Assembly (NCBI GenBank): GCA_041166025.1
Contig: JBEAMJ010000010.1
Span: 1-64,000, forward strand
Source: UBA7672 sp041166025
Lineage (GTDB): Bacteria > Pseudomonadota > Alphaproteobacteria > Caulobacterales > Hyphomonadaceae
Length of the DNA stretch: 64,000 nucleotides
Direction: 5' to 3'
Part shown: positions 1 to 8,362 of the stretch, piece by piece
Position numbering within the stretch: the stretch's first letter is position 1
Layout of the letters: every line of letters starts with the position of its first letter
Position numbers and translations under genes: made by a program
The notes under the pieces: generated by a model
The model's database searches: none
Seen by the model: only the letters and a program-made list of their open reading frames with translations
Told to the model about the DNA's origin: nothing

Positions 1-2222
1 GCTTTGACGATGATCGAGGAGTAGTCGTCGCCCTTGTCGACAAACTCTTTTGCCTTGGCGAGTTCGCCATGTCCCGCTGTGACTGCGAAACCGCCGATAT
101 AATCTGCGCGCGTCTCGGCCACGAAGTCCGCCAGCGCGAATTGGCCTTTTTCGTTTGTCTTCTCCATCTGCTGGCGCAGGGTGAAGAAGCGGGCGATCTC
201 CCGCTTGCGCGTCTCGTCCTTCCAGACGACGACATCGTCGCCATCGCGATTGGCAGGCCAGAAACCGACCACGCCCTTCGCCGTGATCCACTGCTCGCCG
301 ATCATGCGCTGGAGGATGGCCTGCGTGTCCTTCCAGAGCGACCGCGCCGCCTCGCCGATGACGTCGTCTTCAAGGATCATCGGATAGCGACCGACGAGGT
401 CCCAGCTGGCGAAATAGGGCGTCCAGTCGATGTAGCGCGCGAGTGTGGCGAGGTCAGCCTCGACCGCGCGCACGCCGAGGAAGCTCGGCTTCTGCGGCGC
501 GTAGGACGACCAGTCGATCTCCGGAGCAAGATTGCGAGCGGTCGCCAGATCAACCCGCGCCTTGGCCTGGCCGCCCGAGCGCGAGTCGCGAATCTTCGCA
601 TACTTGTCTTTTGTCTCCTCCCAGAAGCGGCCGCGCGTCTCCTCGCTCATCAGCTGCGAGACGACGCCGACGGCGCGGCTGGCGTCGAGCACATGCACGA
701 CAGGCGCCTCGCTCAGCATCGGCTCGATCTTGATGGCGGTATGCGCCGGGCTGGTCGTCGCTCCGCCTATCAGGAGCGGCTTGGTGATCCCGCGCCGCTG
801 CATTTCGGAGGCGAAGTAGACCATCTCGTCCAGCGAAGGCGTGATCAGGCCTGACAGCCCGATCATGTCTGCATTCTCGTTTGTCGCGGTCTCCAGGATC
901 TTCTCGGCCGGAACCATCACGCCAAGGTCGATGACCCTGTAGCCGTTGCACTGGAGAACCACGCCGACGATGTTTTTGCCGATGTCGTGGACATCACCCT
1001 TCACCGTCGCCATCACGACAACGCCGTTGGATTTGTCGGCCATCCCGGTGCGAAGCTTTTCCTCTTCCATGTAGGGAAGCAGGTGCGCCACCGCCGCCTT
1101 CATCACGCGCGCCGACTTCACCACTTGCGGCAGGAACATCTTGCCGGCGCCGAAGAGATCGCCAACGATGTTCATGCCATCCATCAGCGGGCCTTCGATC
1201 ACGTGCAGCGGTCGCTCGGCCTCAAGGCGAGCGGCTTCCGTGTCCTCGACGATGTATTCGGTGATACCGTTGACGAGGGCGTGCGCGAGGCGGTCTTTTA
1301 CCGGCTTCTCGCGCCACGAGAGATCGACCTTTTTCTCGGCCCCCTTCTGCCCGCGGTAACGCTCGGCGATTTCGAGCAGGCGTTCGGTGGCGTCCGGGCG
1401 GCGATTGAGAATGACGTCCTCGACGCGCTCGCGCAGTTCGGGCTCGATGCTGTCGTAGATGTCGAGCTGGCCGGCGTTCACGATCGCCATGTCAAAGCCG
1501 AGCTTGATGGCGTGGTAGAGGAAGACCGAGTGCATCGCGCGGCGCACGGGCTCGTTGCCGCGGAACGAAAACGAGACGTTCGACAGGCCGCCCGACGTGC
1601 GCGCGTAGGGCAGGTTCTGCTTGATGAGGCGAACGCCCTCGAAGAAGTCGACGGCGTAGTTGTTGTGCTCCTCGATGCCCGTCGCGACGGCGAAGATGTT
1701 GGGATCGAAGATGATGTCTTCCGGGGGGAAGCCGATGCCGACCAGAAGGTCATAGGCGCGCTTCGAGATCTCGAACTTGCGCTGCGCCGTCTCGGCCTGC
1801 CCCTGCTCGTCGAAAGCCATCACGACCACGGCCGCACCATAGCTCAACGCCTTGCGGGCCTGATCGAGGAAGGGTCCCTCGCCTTCCTTCATCGAGATCG
1901 AGTTGACGATCGCCTTGCCCTGGACGTTTTTCAGGCCTTCCTCGATCACCTCCCACTTCGAGGAATCCACCATGATCGGCACGCGAGCGATATCGGGCTC
2001 GGCCGCGATGAGGCGCAGGAAGGTGCGCATCGCCGCCTTCGAATCCAGCAGCCCCTCGTCCATGTTGACGTCGATGATCTGCGCGCCGTTCTGGACCTGC
2101 TGGCGAGCGACCTCGACCGCCTCGGCATACTTGCCGTCGACGATCAGCTTCTTGAACGCCGCCGACCCGGTGACGTTCGTCCGCTCGCCGATGTTGATGA
2201 AGGACGCGGTGGAAGGAGTCAT
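1..2222 (-). CDS. metH: Cobalamin-dependent methionine synthase, C-terminal half (partial)
   Basis: This is the methyltetrahydrofolate- and B12-binding part of a split methionine synthase. It moves a methyl group from 5-methyl-THF through cobalamin to homocysteine in the cytoplasm. About 740 residues are visible and the C-terminus runs off the left edge. The protein starts directly in the pterin-binding domain (MTPSTASFINIGERTNVTGS), followed by a helical cap. The B12 domain has the lower-axial-ligand motif DVHDIG near residues 408-413, with SGL and GGATTS downstream. The start of the SAM-dependent reactivation domain follows. The homocysteine-binding module is missing here and is encoded separately at 3300-4364. 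The ATG at 2222 lies 20 bp after the preceding stop and is the natural domain boundary. Last visible gene of the met operon. Confidence 0.95.
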   Translation of the reverse strand, partial: MTPSTASFINIGERTNVTGSAAFKKLIVDGKYAEAVEVARQQVQNGAQIIDVNMDEGLLDSKAAMRTFLRLIAAEPDIARVPIMVDSSKWEVIEEGLKNVQGKAIVNSISMKEGEGPFLDQARKALSYGAAVVVMAFDEQGQAETAQRKFEISKRAYDLLVGIGFPPEDIIFDPNIFAVATGIEEHNNYAVDFFEGVRLIKQNLPYARTSGGLSNVSFSFRGNEPVRRAMHSVFLYHAIKLGFDMAIVNAGQLDIYDSIEPELRERVEDVILNRRPDATERLLEIAERYRGQKGAEKKVDLSWREKPVKDRLAHALVNGITEYIVEDTEAARLEAERPLHVIEGPLMDGMNIVGDLFGAGKMFLPQVVKSARVMKAAVAHLLPYMEEEKLRTGMADKSNGVVVMATVKGDVHDIGKNIVGVVLQCNGYRVIDLGVMVPAEKILETATNENADMIGLSGLITPSLDEMVYFASEMQRRGITKPLLIGGATTSPAHTAIKIEPMLSEAPVVHVLDASRAVGVVSQLMSEETRGRFWEETKDKYAKIRDSRSGGQAKARVDLATARNLAPEIDWSSYAPQKPSFLGVRAVEADLATLARYIDWTPYFASWDLVGRYPMILEDDVIGEAARSLWKDTQAILQRMIGEQWITAKGVVGFWPANRDGDDVVVWKDETRKREIARFFTLRQQMEKTNEKGQFALADFVAETRADYIGGFAVTAGHGELAKAKEFVDKGDDYSSIIVK

Positions 2223-2242
2223 GCGTGAGGGCGTTTCTGCTT

Positions 2243-2737
2243 CTAGCGGGAGGCCGGAACGGCGGCCGTGACTTCGATCTCGACCAGAACGCCCGGTCGC
2301 GCAAGGCCGGCGACCTCAACGGTCGAACGCACCGGCCGGTTGGGCTGGGCGTCGCTGCCATAGCGGCGCGAATAGGCGCGCATCATGCCGTCGAAATCCA
2401 TGCCGGCGCCGGCTCTTGGCGCCACGAGATAGACCGTCATCGCGACGACGTCGGCCTCGCTCGCGTCGGCTTCCGCCAGCGCGGCTGCGATCTTGGCGAA
2501 GACGTTTTCGGCCTGCGCTTCGGTGTCGCCGCTGAACCTGTCTGCATCGGGGATGATCCCCGGCAGCCGGATCGTCGCGTAGCCCGGCGGGATGACGATG
2601 TGCTTGGCGTAGAACGCCGTAGGCGAGGCGTACTGTCGCTGAATTGCGCCGCGAGCCGCGGGGCTGGTGTCACGCACGCTGGCGTAGACGCAGCCGGCAA
2701 GGCCCAGCGCCGCGAGTAAAGCTGTCGCGAACCGCAT
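2243..2737 (-). CDS. RidA/YjgF-like lipoprotein
   Basis: A 164-residue RidA-fold protein. RidA enzymes hydrolyse reactive enamines and imines such as 2-aminoacrylate. The conserved arginine (in RSTVEV) and the later VEIE glutamate of the RidA active site are both visible. Unusually, the protein begins with a signal peptide ending in the lipobox LAGC, so it should be exported and lipid-anchored, while typical RidA is cytosolic. The ATG at 2737 shares its A with the upstream stop codon (TGATG), which implies translational coupling. A GTG one codon earlier is an alternative. It lies between the PNPOx-like gene and the cobalamin half of metH. The substrate is unknown. Confidence 0.8.
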   Translation of the reverse strand: MRFATALLAALGLAGCVYASVRDTSPAARGAIQRQYASPTAFYAKHIVIPPGYATIRLPGIIPDADRFSGDTEAQAENVFAKIAAALAEADASEADVVAMTVYLVAPRAGAGMDFDGMMRAYSRRYGSDAQPNRPVRSTVEVAGLARPGVLVEIEVTAAVPASR

Positions 2738-3300
2738 CACTCAGCCGCCTCTGGTCGCCGCAAAGCCGGCAAACCGTCGATACTCTGCGCATTCTTAGCC
2801 AGCCGGCTCTCATGCCACACATCAAGCTCCATGTGATCGATATAGCGACGCAGCTGGTCACGCTCGCCCTTGAACTCCATGAACGGCACGGCCCAGCCGC
2901 AGCTGTCCTGCACCGCCGTGATGTCAGCGAAGATAATGTCGCGCGCCCGCTCGTGGCCGGGCGGAAATTTCGCGATCTCGCCGGCAAAGCCCGGATCGTT
3001 GAACTGCATCACCTGCCCGCGCCCATAGAGCCGCATGATGTTCGGCGCGCCCTCGAAGGCGCAGAACATGAAGGTGATCCGTCCGTTCTCGCGCACATGG
3101 GCGAGCGTCTCTGCGCCCGATCCGCCAAGGTCGGCATAAGCGACACGGTTGGGTCCAATGACGCGGAACGAGTCATAGCCCTTTGGACTGAGATTGACGC
3201 GACCGGCATCCGACAGCGGCGCAGTCGCGACGAAAAACATCTTCTGCGCCTGAATGAAGGCGACATGTTTGTCGTTGAGAGCGTCGTAGAACTTGGCCAT
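2737..3300 (-). CDS. Pyridoxamine 5'-phosphate oxidase-like flavin-binding protein
   Basis: A 187-residue protein of the pyridoxamine-phosphate-oxidase-like split-barrel superfamily, in the subgroup often annotated as pyridoxamine 5'-phosphate oxidase family protein. The stretch MFFVATAPLSDAGRVNLSPKG and the later ITFMFCAFEGAPNIMRLYGRG match this group. Members bind FMN, F420 or heme, so the true cofactor and reaction cannot be read from the sequence. The ATG at 3300 overlaps the stop of the homocysteine methyltransferase gene (TGATG), and its own stop overlaps the RidA-like start. No signal peptide is visible, so the protein is probably cytosolic. Its presence in a methionine operon suggests a redox or vitamin-related role, but that is only context. 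Confidence 0.75.
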   Translation of the reverse strand: MAKFYDALNDKHVAFIQAQKMFFVATAPLSDAGRVNLSPKGYDSFRVIGPNRVAYADLGGSGAETLAHVRENGRITFMFCAFEGAPNIMRLYGRGQVMQFNDPGFAGEIAKFPPGHERARDIIFADITAVQDSCGWAVPFMEFKGERDQLRRYIDHMELDVWHESRLAKNAQSIDGLPALRRPEAAE

Positions 3301-4364
3301 CACGCCAGCTCGAACGGTTCGAGCCCCGCCAGCCGCAGCGCCTTCGCGCGCTCGGGAGGCACGCGCGGCGTGATGCCTTTCACATGCTCCGCCACATGCC
3401 GGATGTGATCCGGCGTCGTGCCGCAGCACCCGCCGAGAATGTTGACGAGGCCTTCCTTCGCCCACGCTTCCACAGCGTGCGCGGTCTCGTGCGGCTGCTC
3501 GTCATACTGGCCCATCTCGTTGGGCAGGCCCGCATTGGGATAAGCCGCAACCAGCGTATCCGCGACGCGCGACATCTCGGCGATGAACGGCCGCATCAGA
3601 TCCGCGCCCAGCGCGCAGTTGAAGCCCACAGCAAACGGCTTCGCGTGCTTCACCGAATTCCAGAAAGCTTCCGTCGTCTGACCCGAGAGCGTGCGGCCCG
3701 AGCGGTCCGTGATTGTGCCTGAAATCCAGATTGGCAGGTGCTCGAGGCCTTCCGCTTCGAGATCCATGATCGCCTTGATGGCAGCCTTGGCATTCAGCGT
3801 GTCGGTGATGGTCTCGATCAGGTAGAGATCAACGCCGCCTTCGTTGAGCGCTTTCACCTGGTCGCGATAGGCGTGGTAGACCTCGTCGAAGTCGACGAGG
3901 CGCGCTCCCGGATCGTTCACGTCGGACGACATGGACAGCATCTTGTTCATAGGCCCCATCGAGCCGGCTAAGAATCGCGGCTTGTTGGGTTGCTTGGCGG
4001 TGAACCTGTCCGCCACCTCGCGCCCGATGCGTGCGCCCTCATAGTTGATGTCCCACACCGCCTTGGCGTCGAGCTTGTAATCATCCTGCGCGATCACGGT
4101 TGCGGAGAAGGTGTTGGTTTCCGAGATATCCGCCCCCGCCTCGAAATACATCTCGTGGAGCTTCGCCACGAGGTCAGGACGCGTGAGGCACAGAATATCG
4201 TTATTGCCCTTCATCTGGCCGGCGTGGGCGGCAAAGCGCTCGCCGCGATAGTCCTGTTCCTGCAGGGCCATCTTCTGGAACATCACGCCCCACGATCCAT
4301 CGAGGATCAGGATGCGCTCCTTCGCGGCGGCCTTCAGTTTCGCAATGCGCTCTGCACGGGTCAT
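3300..4364 (-). CDS. Homocysteine S-methyltransferase module of split MetH
   Basis: A 354-residue homocysteine-binding barrel equivalent to the N-terminal module of MetH. It binds and activates homocysteine through a zinc ion held by three cysteines. The ligand positions are visible as the Cys of GFNC and the Cys pair of GGCCGT near the C-terminus. ILDGSWGVMFQKM near the N-terminus and the ETNTF segment are typical. It should act with the cobalamin half encoded three genes downstream (1-2222). A split MetH of this kind is known in Caulobacter relatives. The ATG at 4364 overlaps the stop of the VOC gene by four bases (ATGA). Longer upstream reading lacks family similarity. Confidence 0.92.
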   Translation of the reverse strand: MTRAERIAKLKAAAKERILILDGSWGVMFQKMALQEQDYRGERFAAHAGQMKGNNDILCLTRPDLVAKLHEMYFEAGADISETNTFSATVIAQDDYKLDAKAVWDINYEGARIGREVADRFTAKQPNKPRFLAGSMGPMNKMLSMSSDVNDPGARLVDFDEVYHAYRDQVKALNEGGVDLYLIETITDTLNAKAAIKAIMDLEAEGLEHLPIWISGTITDRSGRTLSGQTTEAFWNSVKHAKPFAVGFNCALGADLMRPFIAEMSRVADTLVAAYPNAGLPNEMGQYDEQPHETAHAVEAWAKEGLVNILGGCCGTTPDHIRHVAEHVKGITPRVPPERAKALRLAGLEPFELA

Positions 4365-4816
4365 GATTTGGCGCCTTCGCGCGGGGGAGGAACCGACACC
4401 GCCCCGCTGGGGTGCAGCGGGAAGAAGGGATTGTGGGCGATTTCCCAGAGATGGCCTTCGGTATCGGCAAAGTGTCCGACATAGCCGCCCCACGCTGTCG
4501 TGTGCGGCCGTTTCAGGCTTGTGGCGCCTGCCGCCATTACGCGGGCAAAGCCTGCGTCGACTGCGGCTGGGTCAGGGACGTTCCACGCCAGGGTCTGGCG
4601 GCGGAAGCCTTCGCCTGCGCCAGGCACACCGGCATCCTCAGCCAGCATGTCTGCCGGAAACAGCGCCAGAACCACGCCGTCCATGTCGTAGAAGTGGATG
4701 GTCGCCTGGGAAGCGCGCGACCGCTTGAGGCCCATCGCCTCGTAGAAAGCGGCGGCGCGCGCCAGGTCCGTGACGCCAAGCGTCACGATGGCGATGCGAA
4801 TCGGATGGTCTGTCAT
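4361..4816 (-). CDS. VOC (glyoxalase/bleomycin-resistance) family protein
   Basis: A 151-residue vicinal-oxygen-chelate protein. It has paired beta-alpha-beta motifs, opening with IAIVTLGVTDLARAAAFYEAMG and ending with the typical HFADTEGHLWEIAHNP. Family members are metal-dependent lyases, isomerases, dioxygenases or binding proteins, and the substrate cannot be predicted. The ATG at 4816 overlaps the metF stop by four bases, and its own stop overlaps the next start by four bases. It is therefore translated as part of the met operon between metF and the homocysteine methyltransferase. No signal peptide is present. Confidence 0.85.
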   Translation of the reverse strand: MTDHPIRIAIVTLGVTDLARAAAFYEAMGLKRSRASQATIHFYDMDGVVLALFPADMLAEDAGVPGAGEGFRRQTLAWNVPDPAAVDAGFARVMAAGATSLKRPHTTAWGGYVGHFADTEGHLWEIAHNPFFPLHPSGAVSVPPPREGAKS

Positions 4817-5676
4817 GCGGACACCGTGTTCGGCTTGATGCCCAACAGCCGGCAGGTCGACAGCGACAGGCCGGCGCGGTTCATCGTGTAGAAGTGGAAA
4901 TGCTCGACGCCCTGCTCCGCCAGCCGATGGCACAGTTCGGCGGCGACATGCGCCGTGACGAGGTCGCGGGTCTCCGCATCGCTGTCGAGTCCGTCATAGA
5001 GGCTGGCGATGCGTGCCGGGATCGCCGTGCCGCACAGGTCCGCCATGCGCTTCAGCCCCTTGAAGTTTGACTGCAGCATGATCCCGGGCACGATGGGCTG
5101 GGTGATGCCGGCTGCGCGCGCCGCGTCAACGAACTTGAAATAGACGTCCGGGTAGAAGAAGAACTGCGTGATCGCACGCGTCGCGCCCGCATCGAACTTG
5201 CGCTTGAGATTGTCGATCTCGGCCTTGAGCGACGGCGCGTCAGGATGCACTTCCGGATAGCAGCCGACGGAAATGTCGAATTCGGCAATCTTGCGCGCGC
5301 CCGCGATCAAGTCGTTGGCGTAGGCGTACCCACCAGGGTGAGGCTCATACCGCGTACCAATGCCGCTAGTGGGATCGCCACGCAGGGCGACCACCCGCTT
5401 CACGCCGACGCTCCAGTAGTCGCGCAGAACCTGGTCGATCTCGCCTTTCGTTGCGGCGACGCAGGTGATGTGTCCGGCGGGCTTGAGCGTCGTTTCCTCC
5501 GCCATCTTCTTTACGATGCTGTGCGTGCGCTCACGCGTGGAGCCGCCAGCTCCATAGGTGACCGAGACATAGGCCGGGGCGAGCGGCTCGAGCCGCTTCA
5601 CTGAATCCCAGAGCTTCGCTTCCATGTCAGGCGTCTTGGGCGGAAAGAACTCGAACGAAACCGTCGGCGTCTTCAT
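4813..5676 (-). CDS. metF: 5,10-Methylenetetrahydrofolate reductase
   Basis: This FAD enzyme reduces 5,10-methylene-THF to 5-methyl-THF, the methyl donor used by MetH. The 287-residue length is normal for bacterial MetF. The N-terminal SFEFFPPKT motif, VTYGAGGSTR, the HITCVA segment, ALRGDP and the TQFFFYPD block are all diagnostic. The ATG at 5676 overlaps the stop of the ArsR-methyltransferase regulator by four bases, and its stop overlaps the VOC gene. Co-transcription with both halves of MetH puts methyl-donor supply and use under one promoter. Confidence 0.97.
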   Translation of the reverse strand: MKTPTVSFEFFPPKTPDMEAKLWDSVKRLEPLAPAYVSVTYGAGGSTRERTHSIVKKMAEETTLKPAGHITCVAATKGEIDQVLRDYWSVGVKRVVALRGDPTSGIGTRYEPHPGGYAYANDLIAGARKIAEFDISVGCYPEVHPDAPSLKAEIDNLKRKFDAGATRAITQFFFYPDVYFKFVDAARAAGITQPIVPGIMLQSNFKGLKRMADLCGTAIPARIASLYDGLDSDAETRDLVTAHVAAELCHRLAEQGVEHFHFYTMNRAGLSLSTCRLLGIKPNTVSA

Positions 5677-6665
5677 GCGGCTGACCTCTTGCCCGGCGCG
5701 GCCTTCGCCAGCTTCTGGCTTTCCGCCGACCAGACCATCACTGCGATGCCTTTTTCACCGTGCGGGGCGCGGAAGGTTTTGGCGGCCCTGGCGGTAAGTC
5801 CTGCCCGCTCGGCCCAGCGCGCCATGTCGGCCTCGCTGACGCCGAGGTGGCGATGCGCGTGCTCGGCGCGCAGATGTTCAAGCGAATGCGGGGCGAACTC
5901 GACCACGATCAGCCTGCCGCCAGGCGCCAGCACGCGCGCGGCTTCCAACAGCGCGCGGCCGGGATCGTCGAGGAAGTGCAGAACCTGGTGGATAATCACG
6001 AGGCTGGCTGAATTGTCCGGATAGGGCGAGGCCGTCGCATCGCCGTGGCGTACGGAGGCGTTGGCGGCGCCGGCCGCCTCAAGCTTGCTGCGCGCAACGG
6101 TGAGCATCTGGTGCGAAAGATCGATACCTTCGACGCGGCGAGCCTTGCCGGCGAACAGCGTGAGCATTCGTCCCGTGCCTGTGCCGAAATCCACGACGAG
6201 ATCGAATGGTCCAGGCCCAGCCGCATCGAGAACCGCCTTCTCGATATCCGCCTCGGCATAGTGGAGCGCGCGCAGCCGATCCCATTCATCGGCGACGCGC
6301 GCGAAGTACTGCTCGGCAGCAGATGCCCGCTCGGCCTTCACATCGCGCAAGCGATCAAGGTCACGCCGGAGCTCGGCGTCGGCCTGATCAATGCCGGCGA
6401 TCAACGTATCGACCAGCCCGCGCGCCCCACCCTCGACAGGCAGGCGATAGAACACCCAGGCCCCTTCGGGCAGGCGCTCGACAAGCCCGGCCCCTGTCAG
6501 GAATTTGAGGTGGCGCGAAAGTCTTGGCTGGCTCTGGTTCAGCACCTGTGCAAGCTCGCCAACCGACAGCTCGCCATGCGCCAGCAAGGCGAGGATGCGC
6601 ATCCGGGTGATCTCGCCGGCCGCCCTCAATTGGGTCACAAGATGGGTAAGGGCGACAGACTGCAT
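5673..6665 (-). CDS. ArsR-family regulator fused to SAM-dependent methyltransferase
   Basis: A 330-residue fusion. Residues 1-90 form an ArsR-type winged helix, with the recognition region LNQSQPRLSRHLKFL. Residues 140-260 form a class I methyltransferase fold, with the SAM-binding motif DFGTGTGRMLTLFAG and an acidic GIDLS strand end. As first gene of the met operon it probably senses SAM or S-adenosylhomocysteine and controls metF/metH, by analogy with ArsR-type SAH regulators. That role is inference. The ATG at 6665 lies inside a 28-bp palindrome and has no usable Shine-Dalgarno, which suggests a leaderless mRNA and autoregulation. Methyltransferase activity itself may have been lost or kept. 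Confidence 0.88.
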   Translation of the reverse strand: MQSVALTHLVTQLRAAGEITRMRILALLAHGELSVGELAQVLNQSQPRLSRHLKFLTGAGLVERLPEGAWVFYRLPVEGGARGLVDTLIAGIDQADAELRRDLDRLRDVKAERASAAEQYFARVADEWDRLRALHYAEADIEKAVLDAAGPGPFDLVVDFGTGTGRMLTLFAGKARRVEGIDLSHQMLTVARSKLEAAGAANASVRHGDATASPYPDNSASLVIIHQVLHFLDDPGRALLEAARVLAPGGRLIVVEFAPHSLEHLRAEHAHRHLGVSEADMARWAERAGLTARAAKTFRAPHGEKGIAVMVWSAESQKLAKAAPGKRSAA

Positions 6666-6691
6666 ATAACGATATAAACATATCCTTATAT
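6664..6691. promoter_or_regulatory. 28-bp palindromic operator candidate of the met operon
   Basis: The inverted repeat has arms ATATAA-n-GATAT and ATATC-n-TTATAT around a four-base centre. Twenty-two of 28 positions are symmetric. It covers the start codon of the ArsR-methyltransferase gene and the predicted -10 box. An ArsR-type dimer bound here would block transcription directly. Confidence 0.65.
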
Positions 6692-6699
6692 CAACTCAA
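6666..6699 (-). promoter_or_regulatory. Candidate leaderless promoter of the met operon
   Basis: On the minus strand TTGAGT (6694-6699) and TATATC (6671-6676) are separated by exactly 17 bp. Five bases follow before the ATG at 6665, so transcription would begin at or next to the A of the start codon. No Shine-Dalgarno is present at a usable distance, which fits a leaderless transcript. Confidence 0.55.
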
Positions 6700-6820
6700 G
6701 CGCGATCTGGAGGTCCTGCTGGCCTGACTCCTGCTCCAATGCCCAGGTGGAGGAGACCCACCGGTTGATCCTAACGTAAAGCAGCCACATATCCGCCCGG
6801 CAGTGAGAGAACGTATCGAC

Positions 6821-7564
6821 ATGAAGCCAGTCAGGATCCGTCTCATCTGCGCCGCCATAGCGGGTTCGGCCCTGCTGATGACGGGGTGCGCGACAGTTAC
6901 AGTCGAAAACCCGGATCCCTACGAGGATTTTAACCGCCAGATGTTCGCCTTCAACGAGGCCCTGGACCAGGCGGTGCTCGAGCCCCTCGCCTATGGGTAC
7001 CGCACCGTAACGAACGAACCCGTCCGACAAGGCGTCGGAAACTTCACGAAGAATCTGGGCGAGCCCCTCACCTTCGTGAACCATCTCCTTCAGGGCAAGC
7101 TGCCCGACGCCGGGGCCACGCTGGGCCGCTTCGTCGTCAACACAACTATCGGCGGCGCAGGCGTTTTTGATCCTGCCTCGACGTTCGGCATGCAGCGCAC
7201 CACGGAGGATTTTGGCCAAACGCTCGGGGTCTGGGGTGTCGAGTCAGGTCCTTTTGTCGTGCTGCCCTTCCTTGGCCCGACCAACACGCGCGACATCATC
7301 GGGCGTGGCGGCGATGCGGCGCTTAACCCACTCAACTATCCCGAATTCGAGAATGACGACGCCATCCGGCTGGGCATCCTGGCGCTTGGCGGAATCAATG
7401 CGCGCGAGGACGGAATCGAGGCGTTCGACGAACTGCGCGCCCAGGTCGACCCCTATACCACTCTCAGGCGTTTGTATGGCCGGACAAGGGCCGCCGATAT
7501 CGGAATTCCGCACAACGAGCCGAATGGCGCCCCAGAACTGACGGATGACGAACTAGACTTCTAA
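6821..7564 (+). CDS. mlaA: MlaA (VacJ) phospholipid-transport lipoprotein
   Basis: The outer-membrane lipoprotein of the Mla system, which removes phospholipids from the outer leaflet and passes them to MlaC. The 247-residue protein has a signal peptide with lipobox LLMTGC. The MlaA core DPYEDFNRQMFAFNEALD follows, then the GRFVVNTTIGGAGVFDPAS region and the FVVLPFLGPTNTRD block, all typical. The ATG at 6821 gives a proper signal peptide. A GTG six codons upstream is possible. mlaC follows 23 bp downstream. The inner-membrane mlaDEF genes are not in this window. Confidence 0.95.
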   Translation: MKPVRIRLICAAIAGSALLMTGCATVTVENPDPYEDFNRQMFAFNEALDQAVLEPLAYGYRTVTNEPVRQGVGNFTKNLGEPLTFVNHLLQGKLPDAGATLGRFVVNTTIGGAGVFDPASTFGMQRTTEDFGQTLGVWGVESGPFVVLPFLGPTNTRDIIGRGGDAALNPLNYPEFENDDAIRLGILALGGINAREDGIEAFDELRAQVDPYTTLRRLYGRTRAADIGIPHNEPNGAPELTDDELDF

Positions 7565-7587
7565 ACGTGTATGACGTGGAGCTTCCG

Positions 7588-8244
7588 ATGAACCTCAGAG
7601 GAATGATCGGCGCGCTGGCTGTGGCCGCCGCAGTCGCGCCTGCCGCGTTCGCCGACAAGAATTCCGAGGCGTACGTCCAGACCAATGCCAACGCCGTGTT
7701 GAGCGTGCTGAACGATCGGTCGCTCTCGCCTGATGCGCGCGAGCAGAAATTCGGCGAGTACATGAACAAGTTCGCCCACATGCCGTCGATCGCGCGGCGT
7801 GTGCTCGGTTCGAGCGGCCGGACACTGAGTGAAGCGGACTTCAACAAATACTACAGGATCTTCGAGACCTACGCTCTGGAGGTCTATCAGGTTCACTTCG
7901 ACCAGTTCCGCGGTGAAAGCCTGCGTGTCACAGGCTCGCGCGACGATGGCCCGCAGCGCTCGACGGTCGAATCCGTCATCCGCAGCTCGCAGACGGGCAA
8001 GGACACCAAGGTCTATTGGGACGTGCTGCTGAGCCAGGACGGCAAGTCCTACCGCGTGCGCGACGTGGGCATCGAACTTGGCGGCTCGGTGCTGTGGCTT
8101 GCGCAGGAGCAGCAGGCCCAGTTCGTGAACTATCTCGACCGCAACAATGGCGACATCAACAAGCTGATTGGGCGCATCAACGTCCTGCTCGCCGACATGG
8201 AAGCGCGCAAGAAGGACGGCCGCGGCTCTGCTTACAAGGGCTGA
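7588..8244 (+). CDS. mlaC: MlaC/Ttg2D-type periplasmic phospholipid-binding protein
   Basis: A 218-residue periplasmic shuttle that carries phospholipid between MlaA at the outer membrane and the MlaFEDB transporter. It has a cleavable signal peptide (alanine-rich, ending AFADK). The MlaC core includes LSPDAREQKFGEYMNKF, FNKYYRIFETYALEVYQ and the VYWDVLLSQDGKSYRVRDVGIEL strand region. ATG 7588 is chosen because GGAG lies six bases upstream. It sits directly after mlaA in the same direction, so the two form an operon. About 120 bp without clear features separate it from the convergent MFS gene. Confidence 0.93.
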   Translation: MNLRGMIGALAVAAAVAPAAFADKNSEAYVQTNANAVLSVLNDRSLSPDAREQKFGEYMNKFAHMPSIARRVLGSSGRTLSEADFNKYYRIFETYALEVYQVHFDQFRGESLRVTGSRDDGPQRSTVESVIRSSQTGKDTKVYWDVLLSQDGKSYRVRDVGIELGGSVLWLAQEQQAQFVNYLDRNNGDINKLIGRINVLLADMEARKKDGRGSAYKG

Positions 8245-8362
8245 TGGCAGAGCGCCGGAACCGGTTGCGATGCGCTAATTCTGGCTAACCCAACCAGCGC
8301 AATCCTTGGAGATAGCGCCGATTTACCGCCGCATGGCCAAGCGCGAAAGCGGTCGCTAGCGC

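Noticed and set aside
987..2228. 413-codon plus-strand open frame opposite metH
   Set aside because: It is fully antisense to a clear MetH domain, is His/Arg/Asp-rich like a GC-rich shadow frame, and has no domain or ribosome site.
6666..6820. Possible SAM, SAH or cobalamin riboswitch before the met operon
   Set aside because: The predicted transcript starts at the ATG, so there is no leader, and no riboswitch core sequence was seen in the gap.
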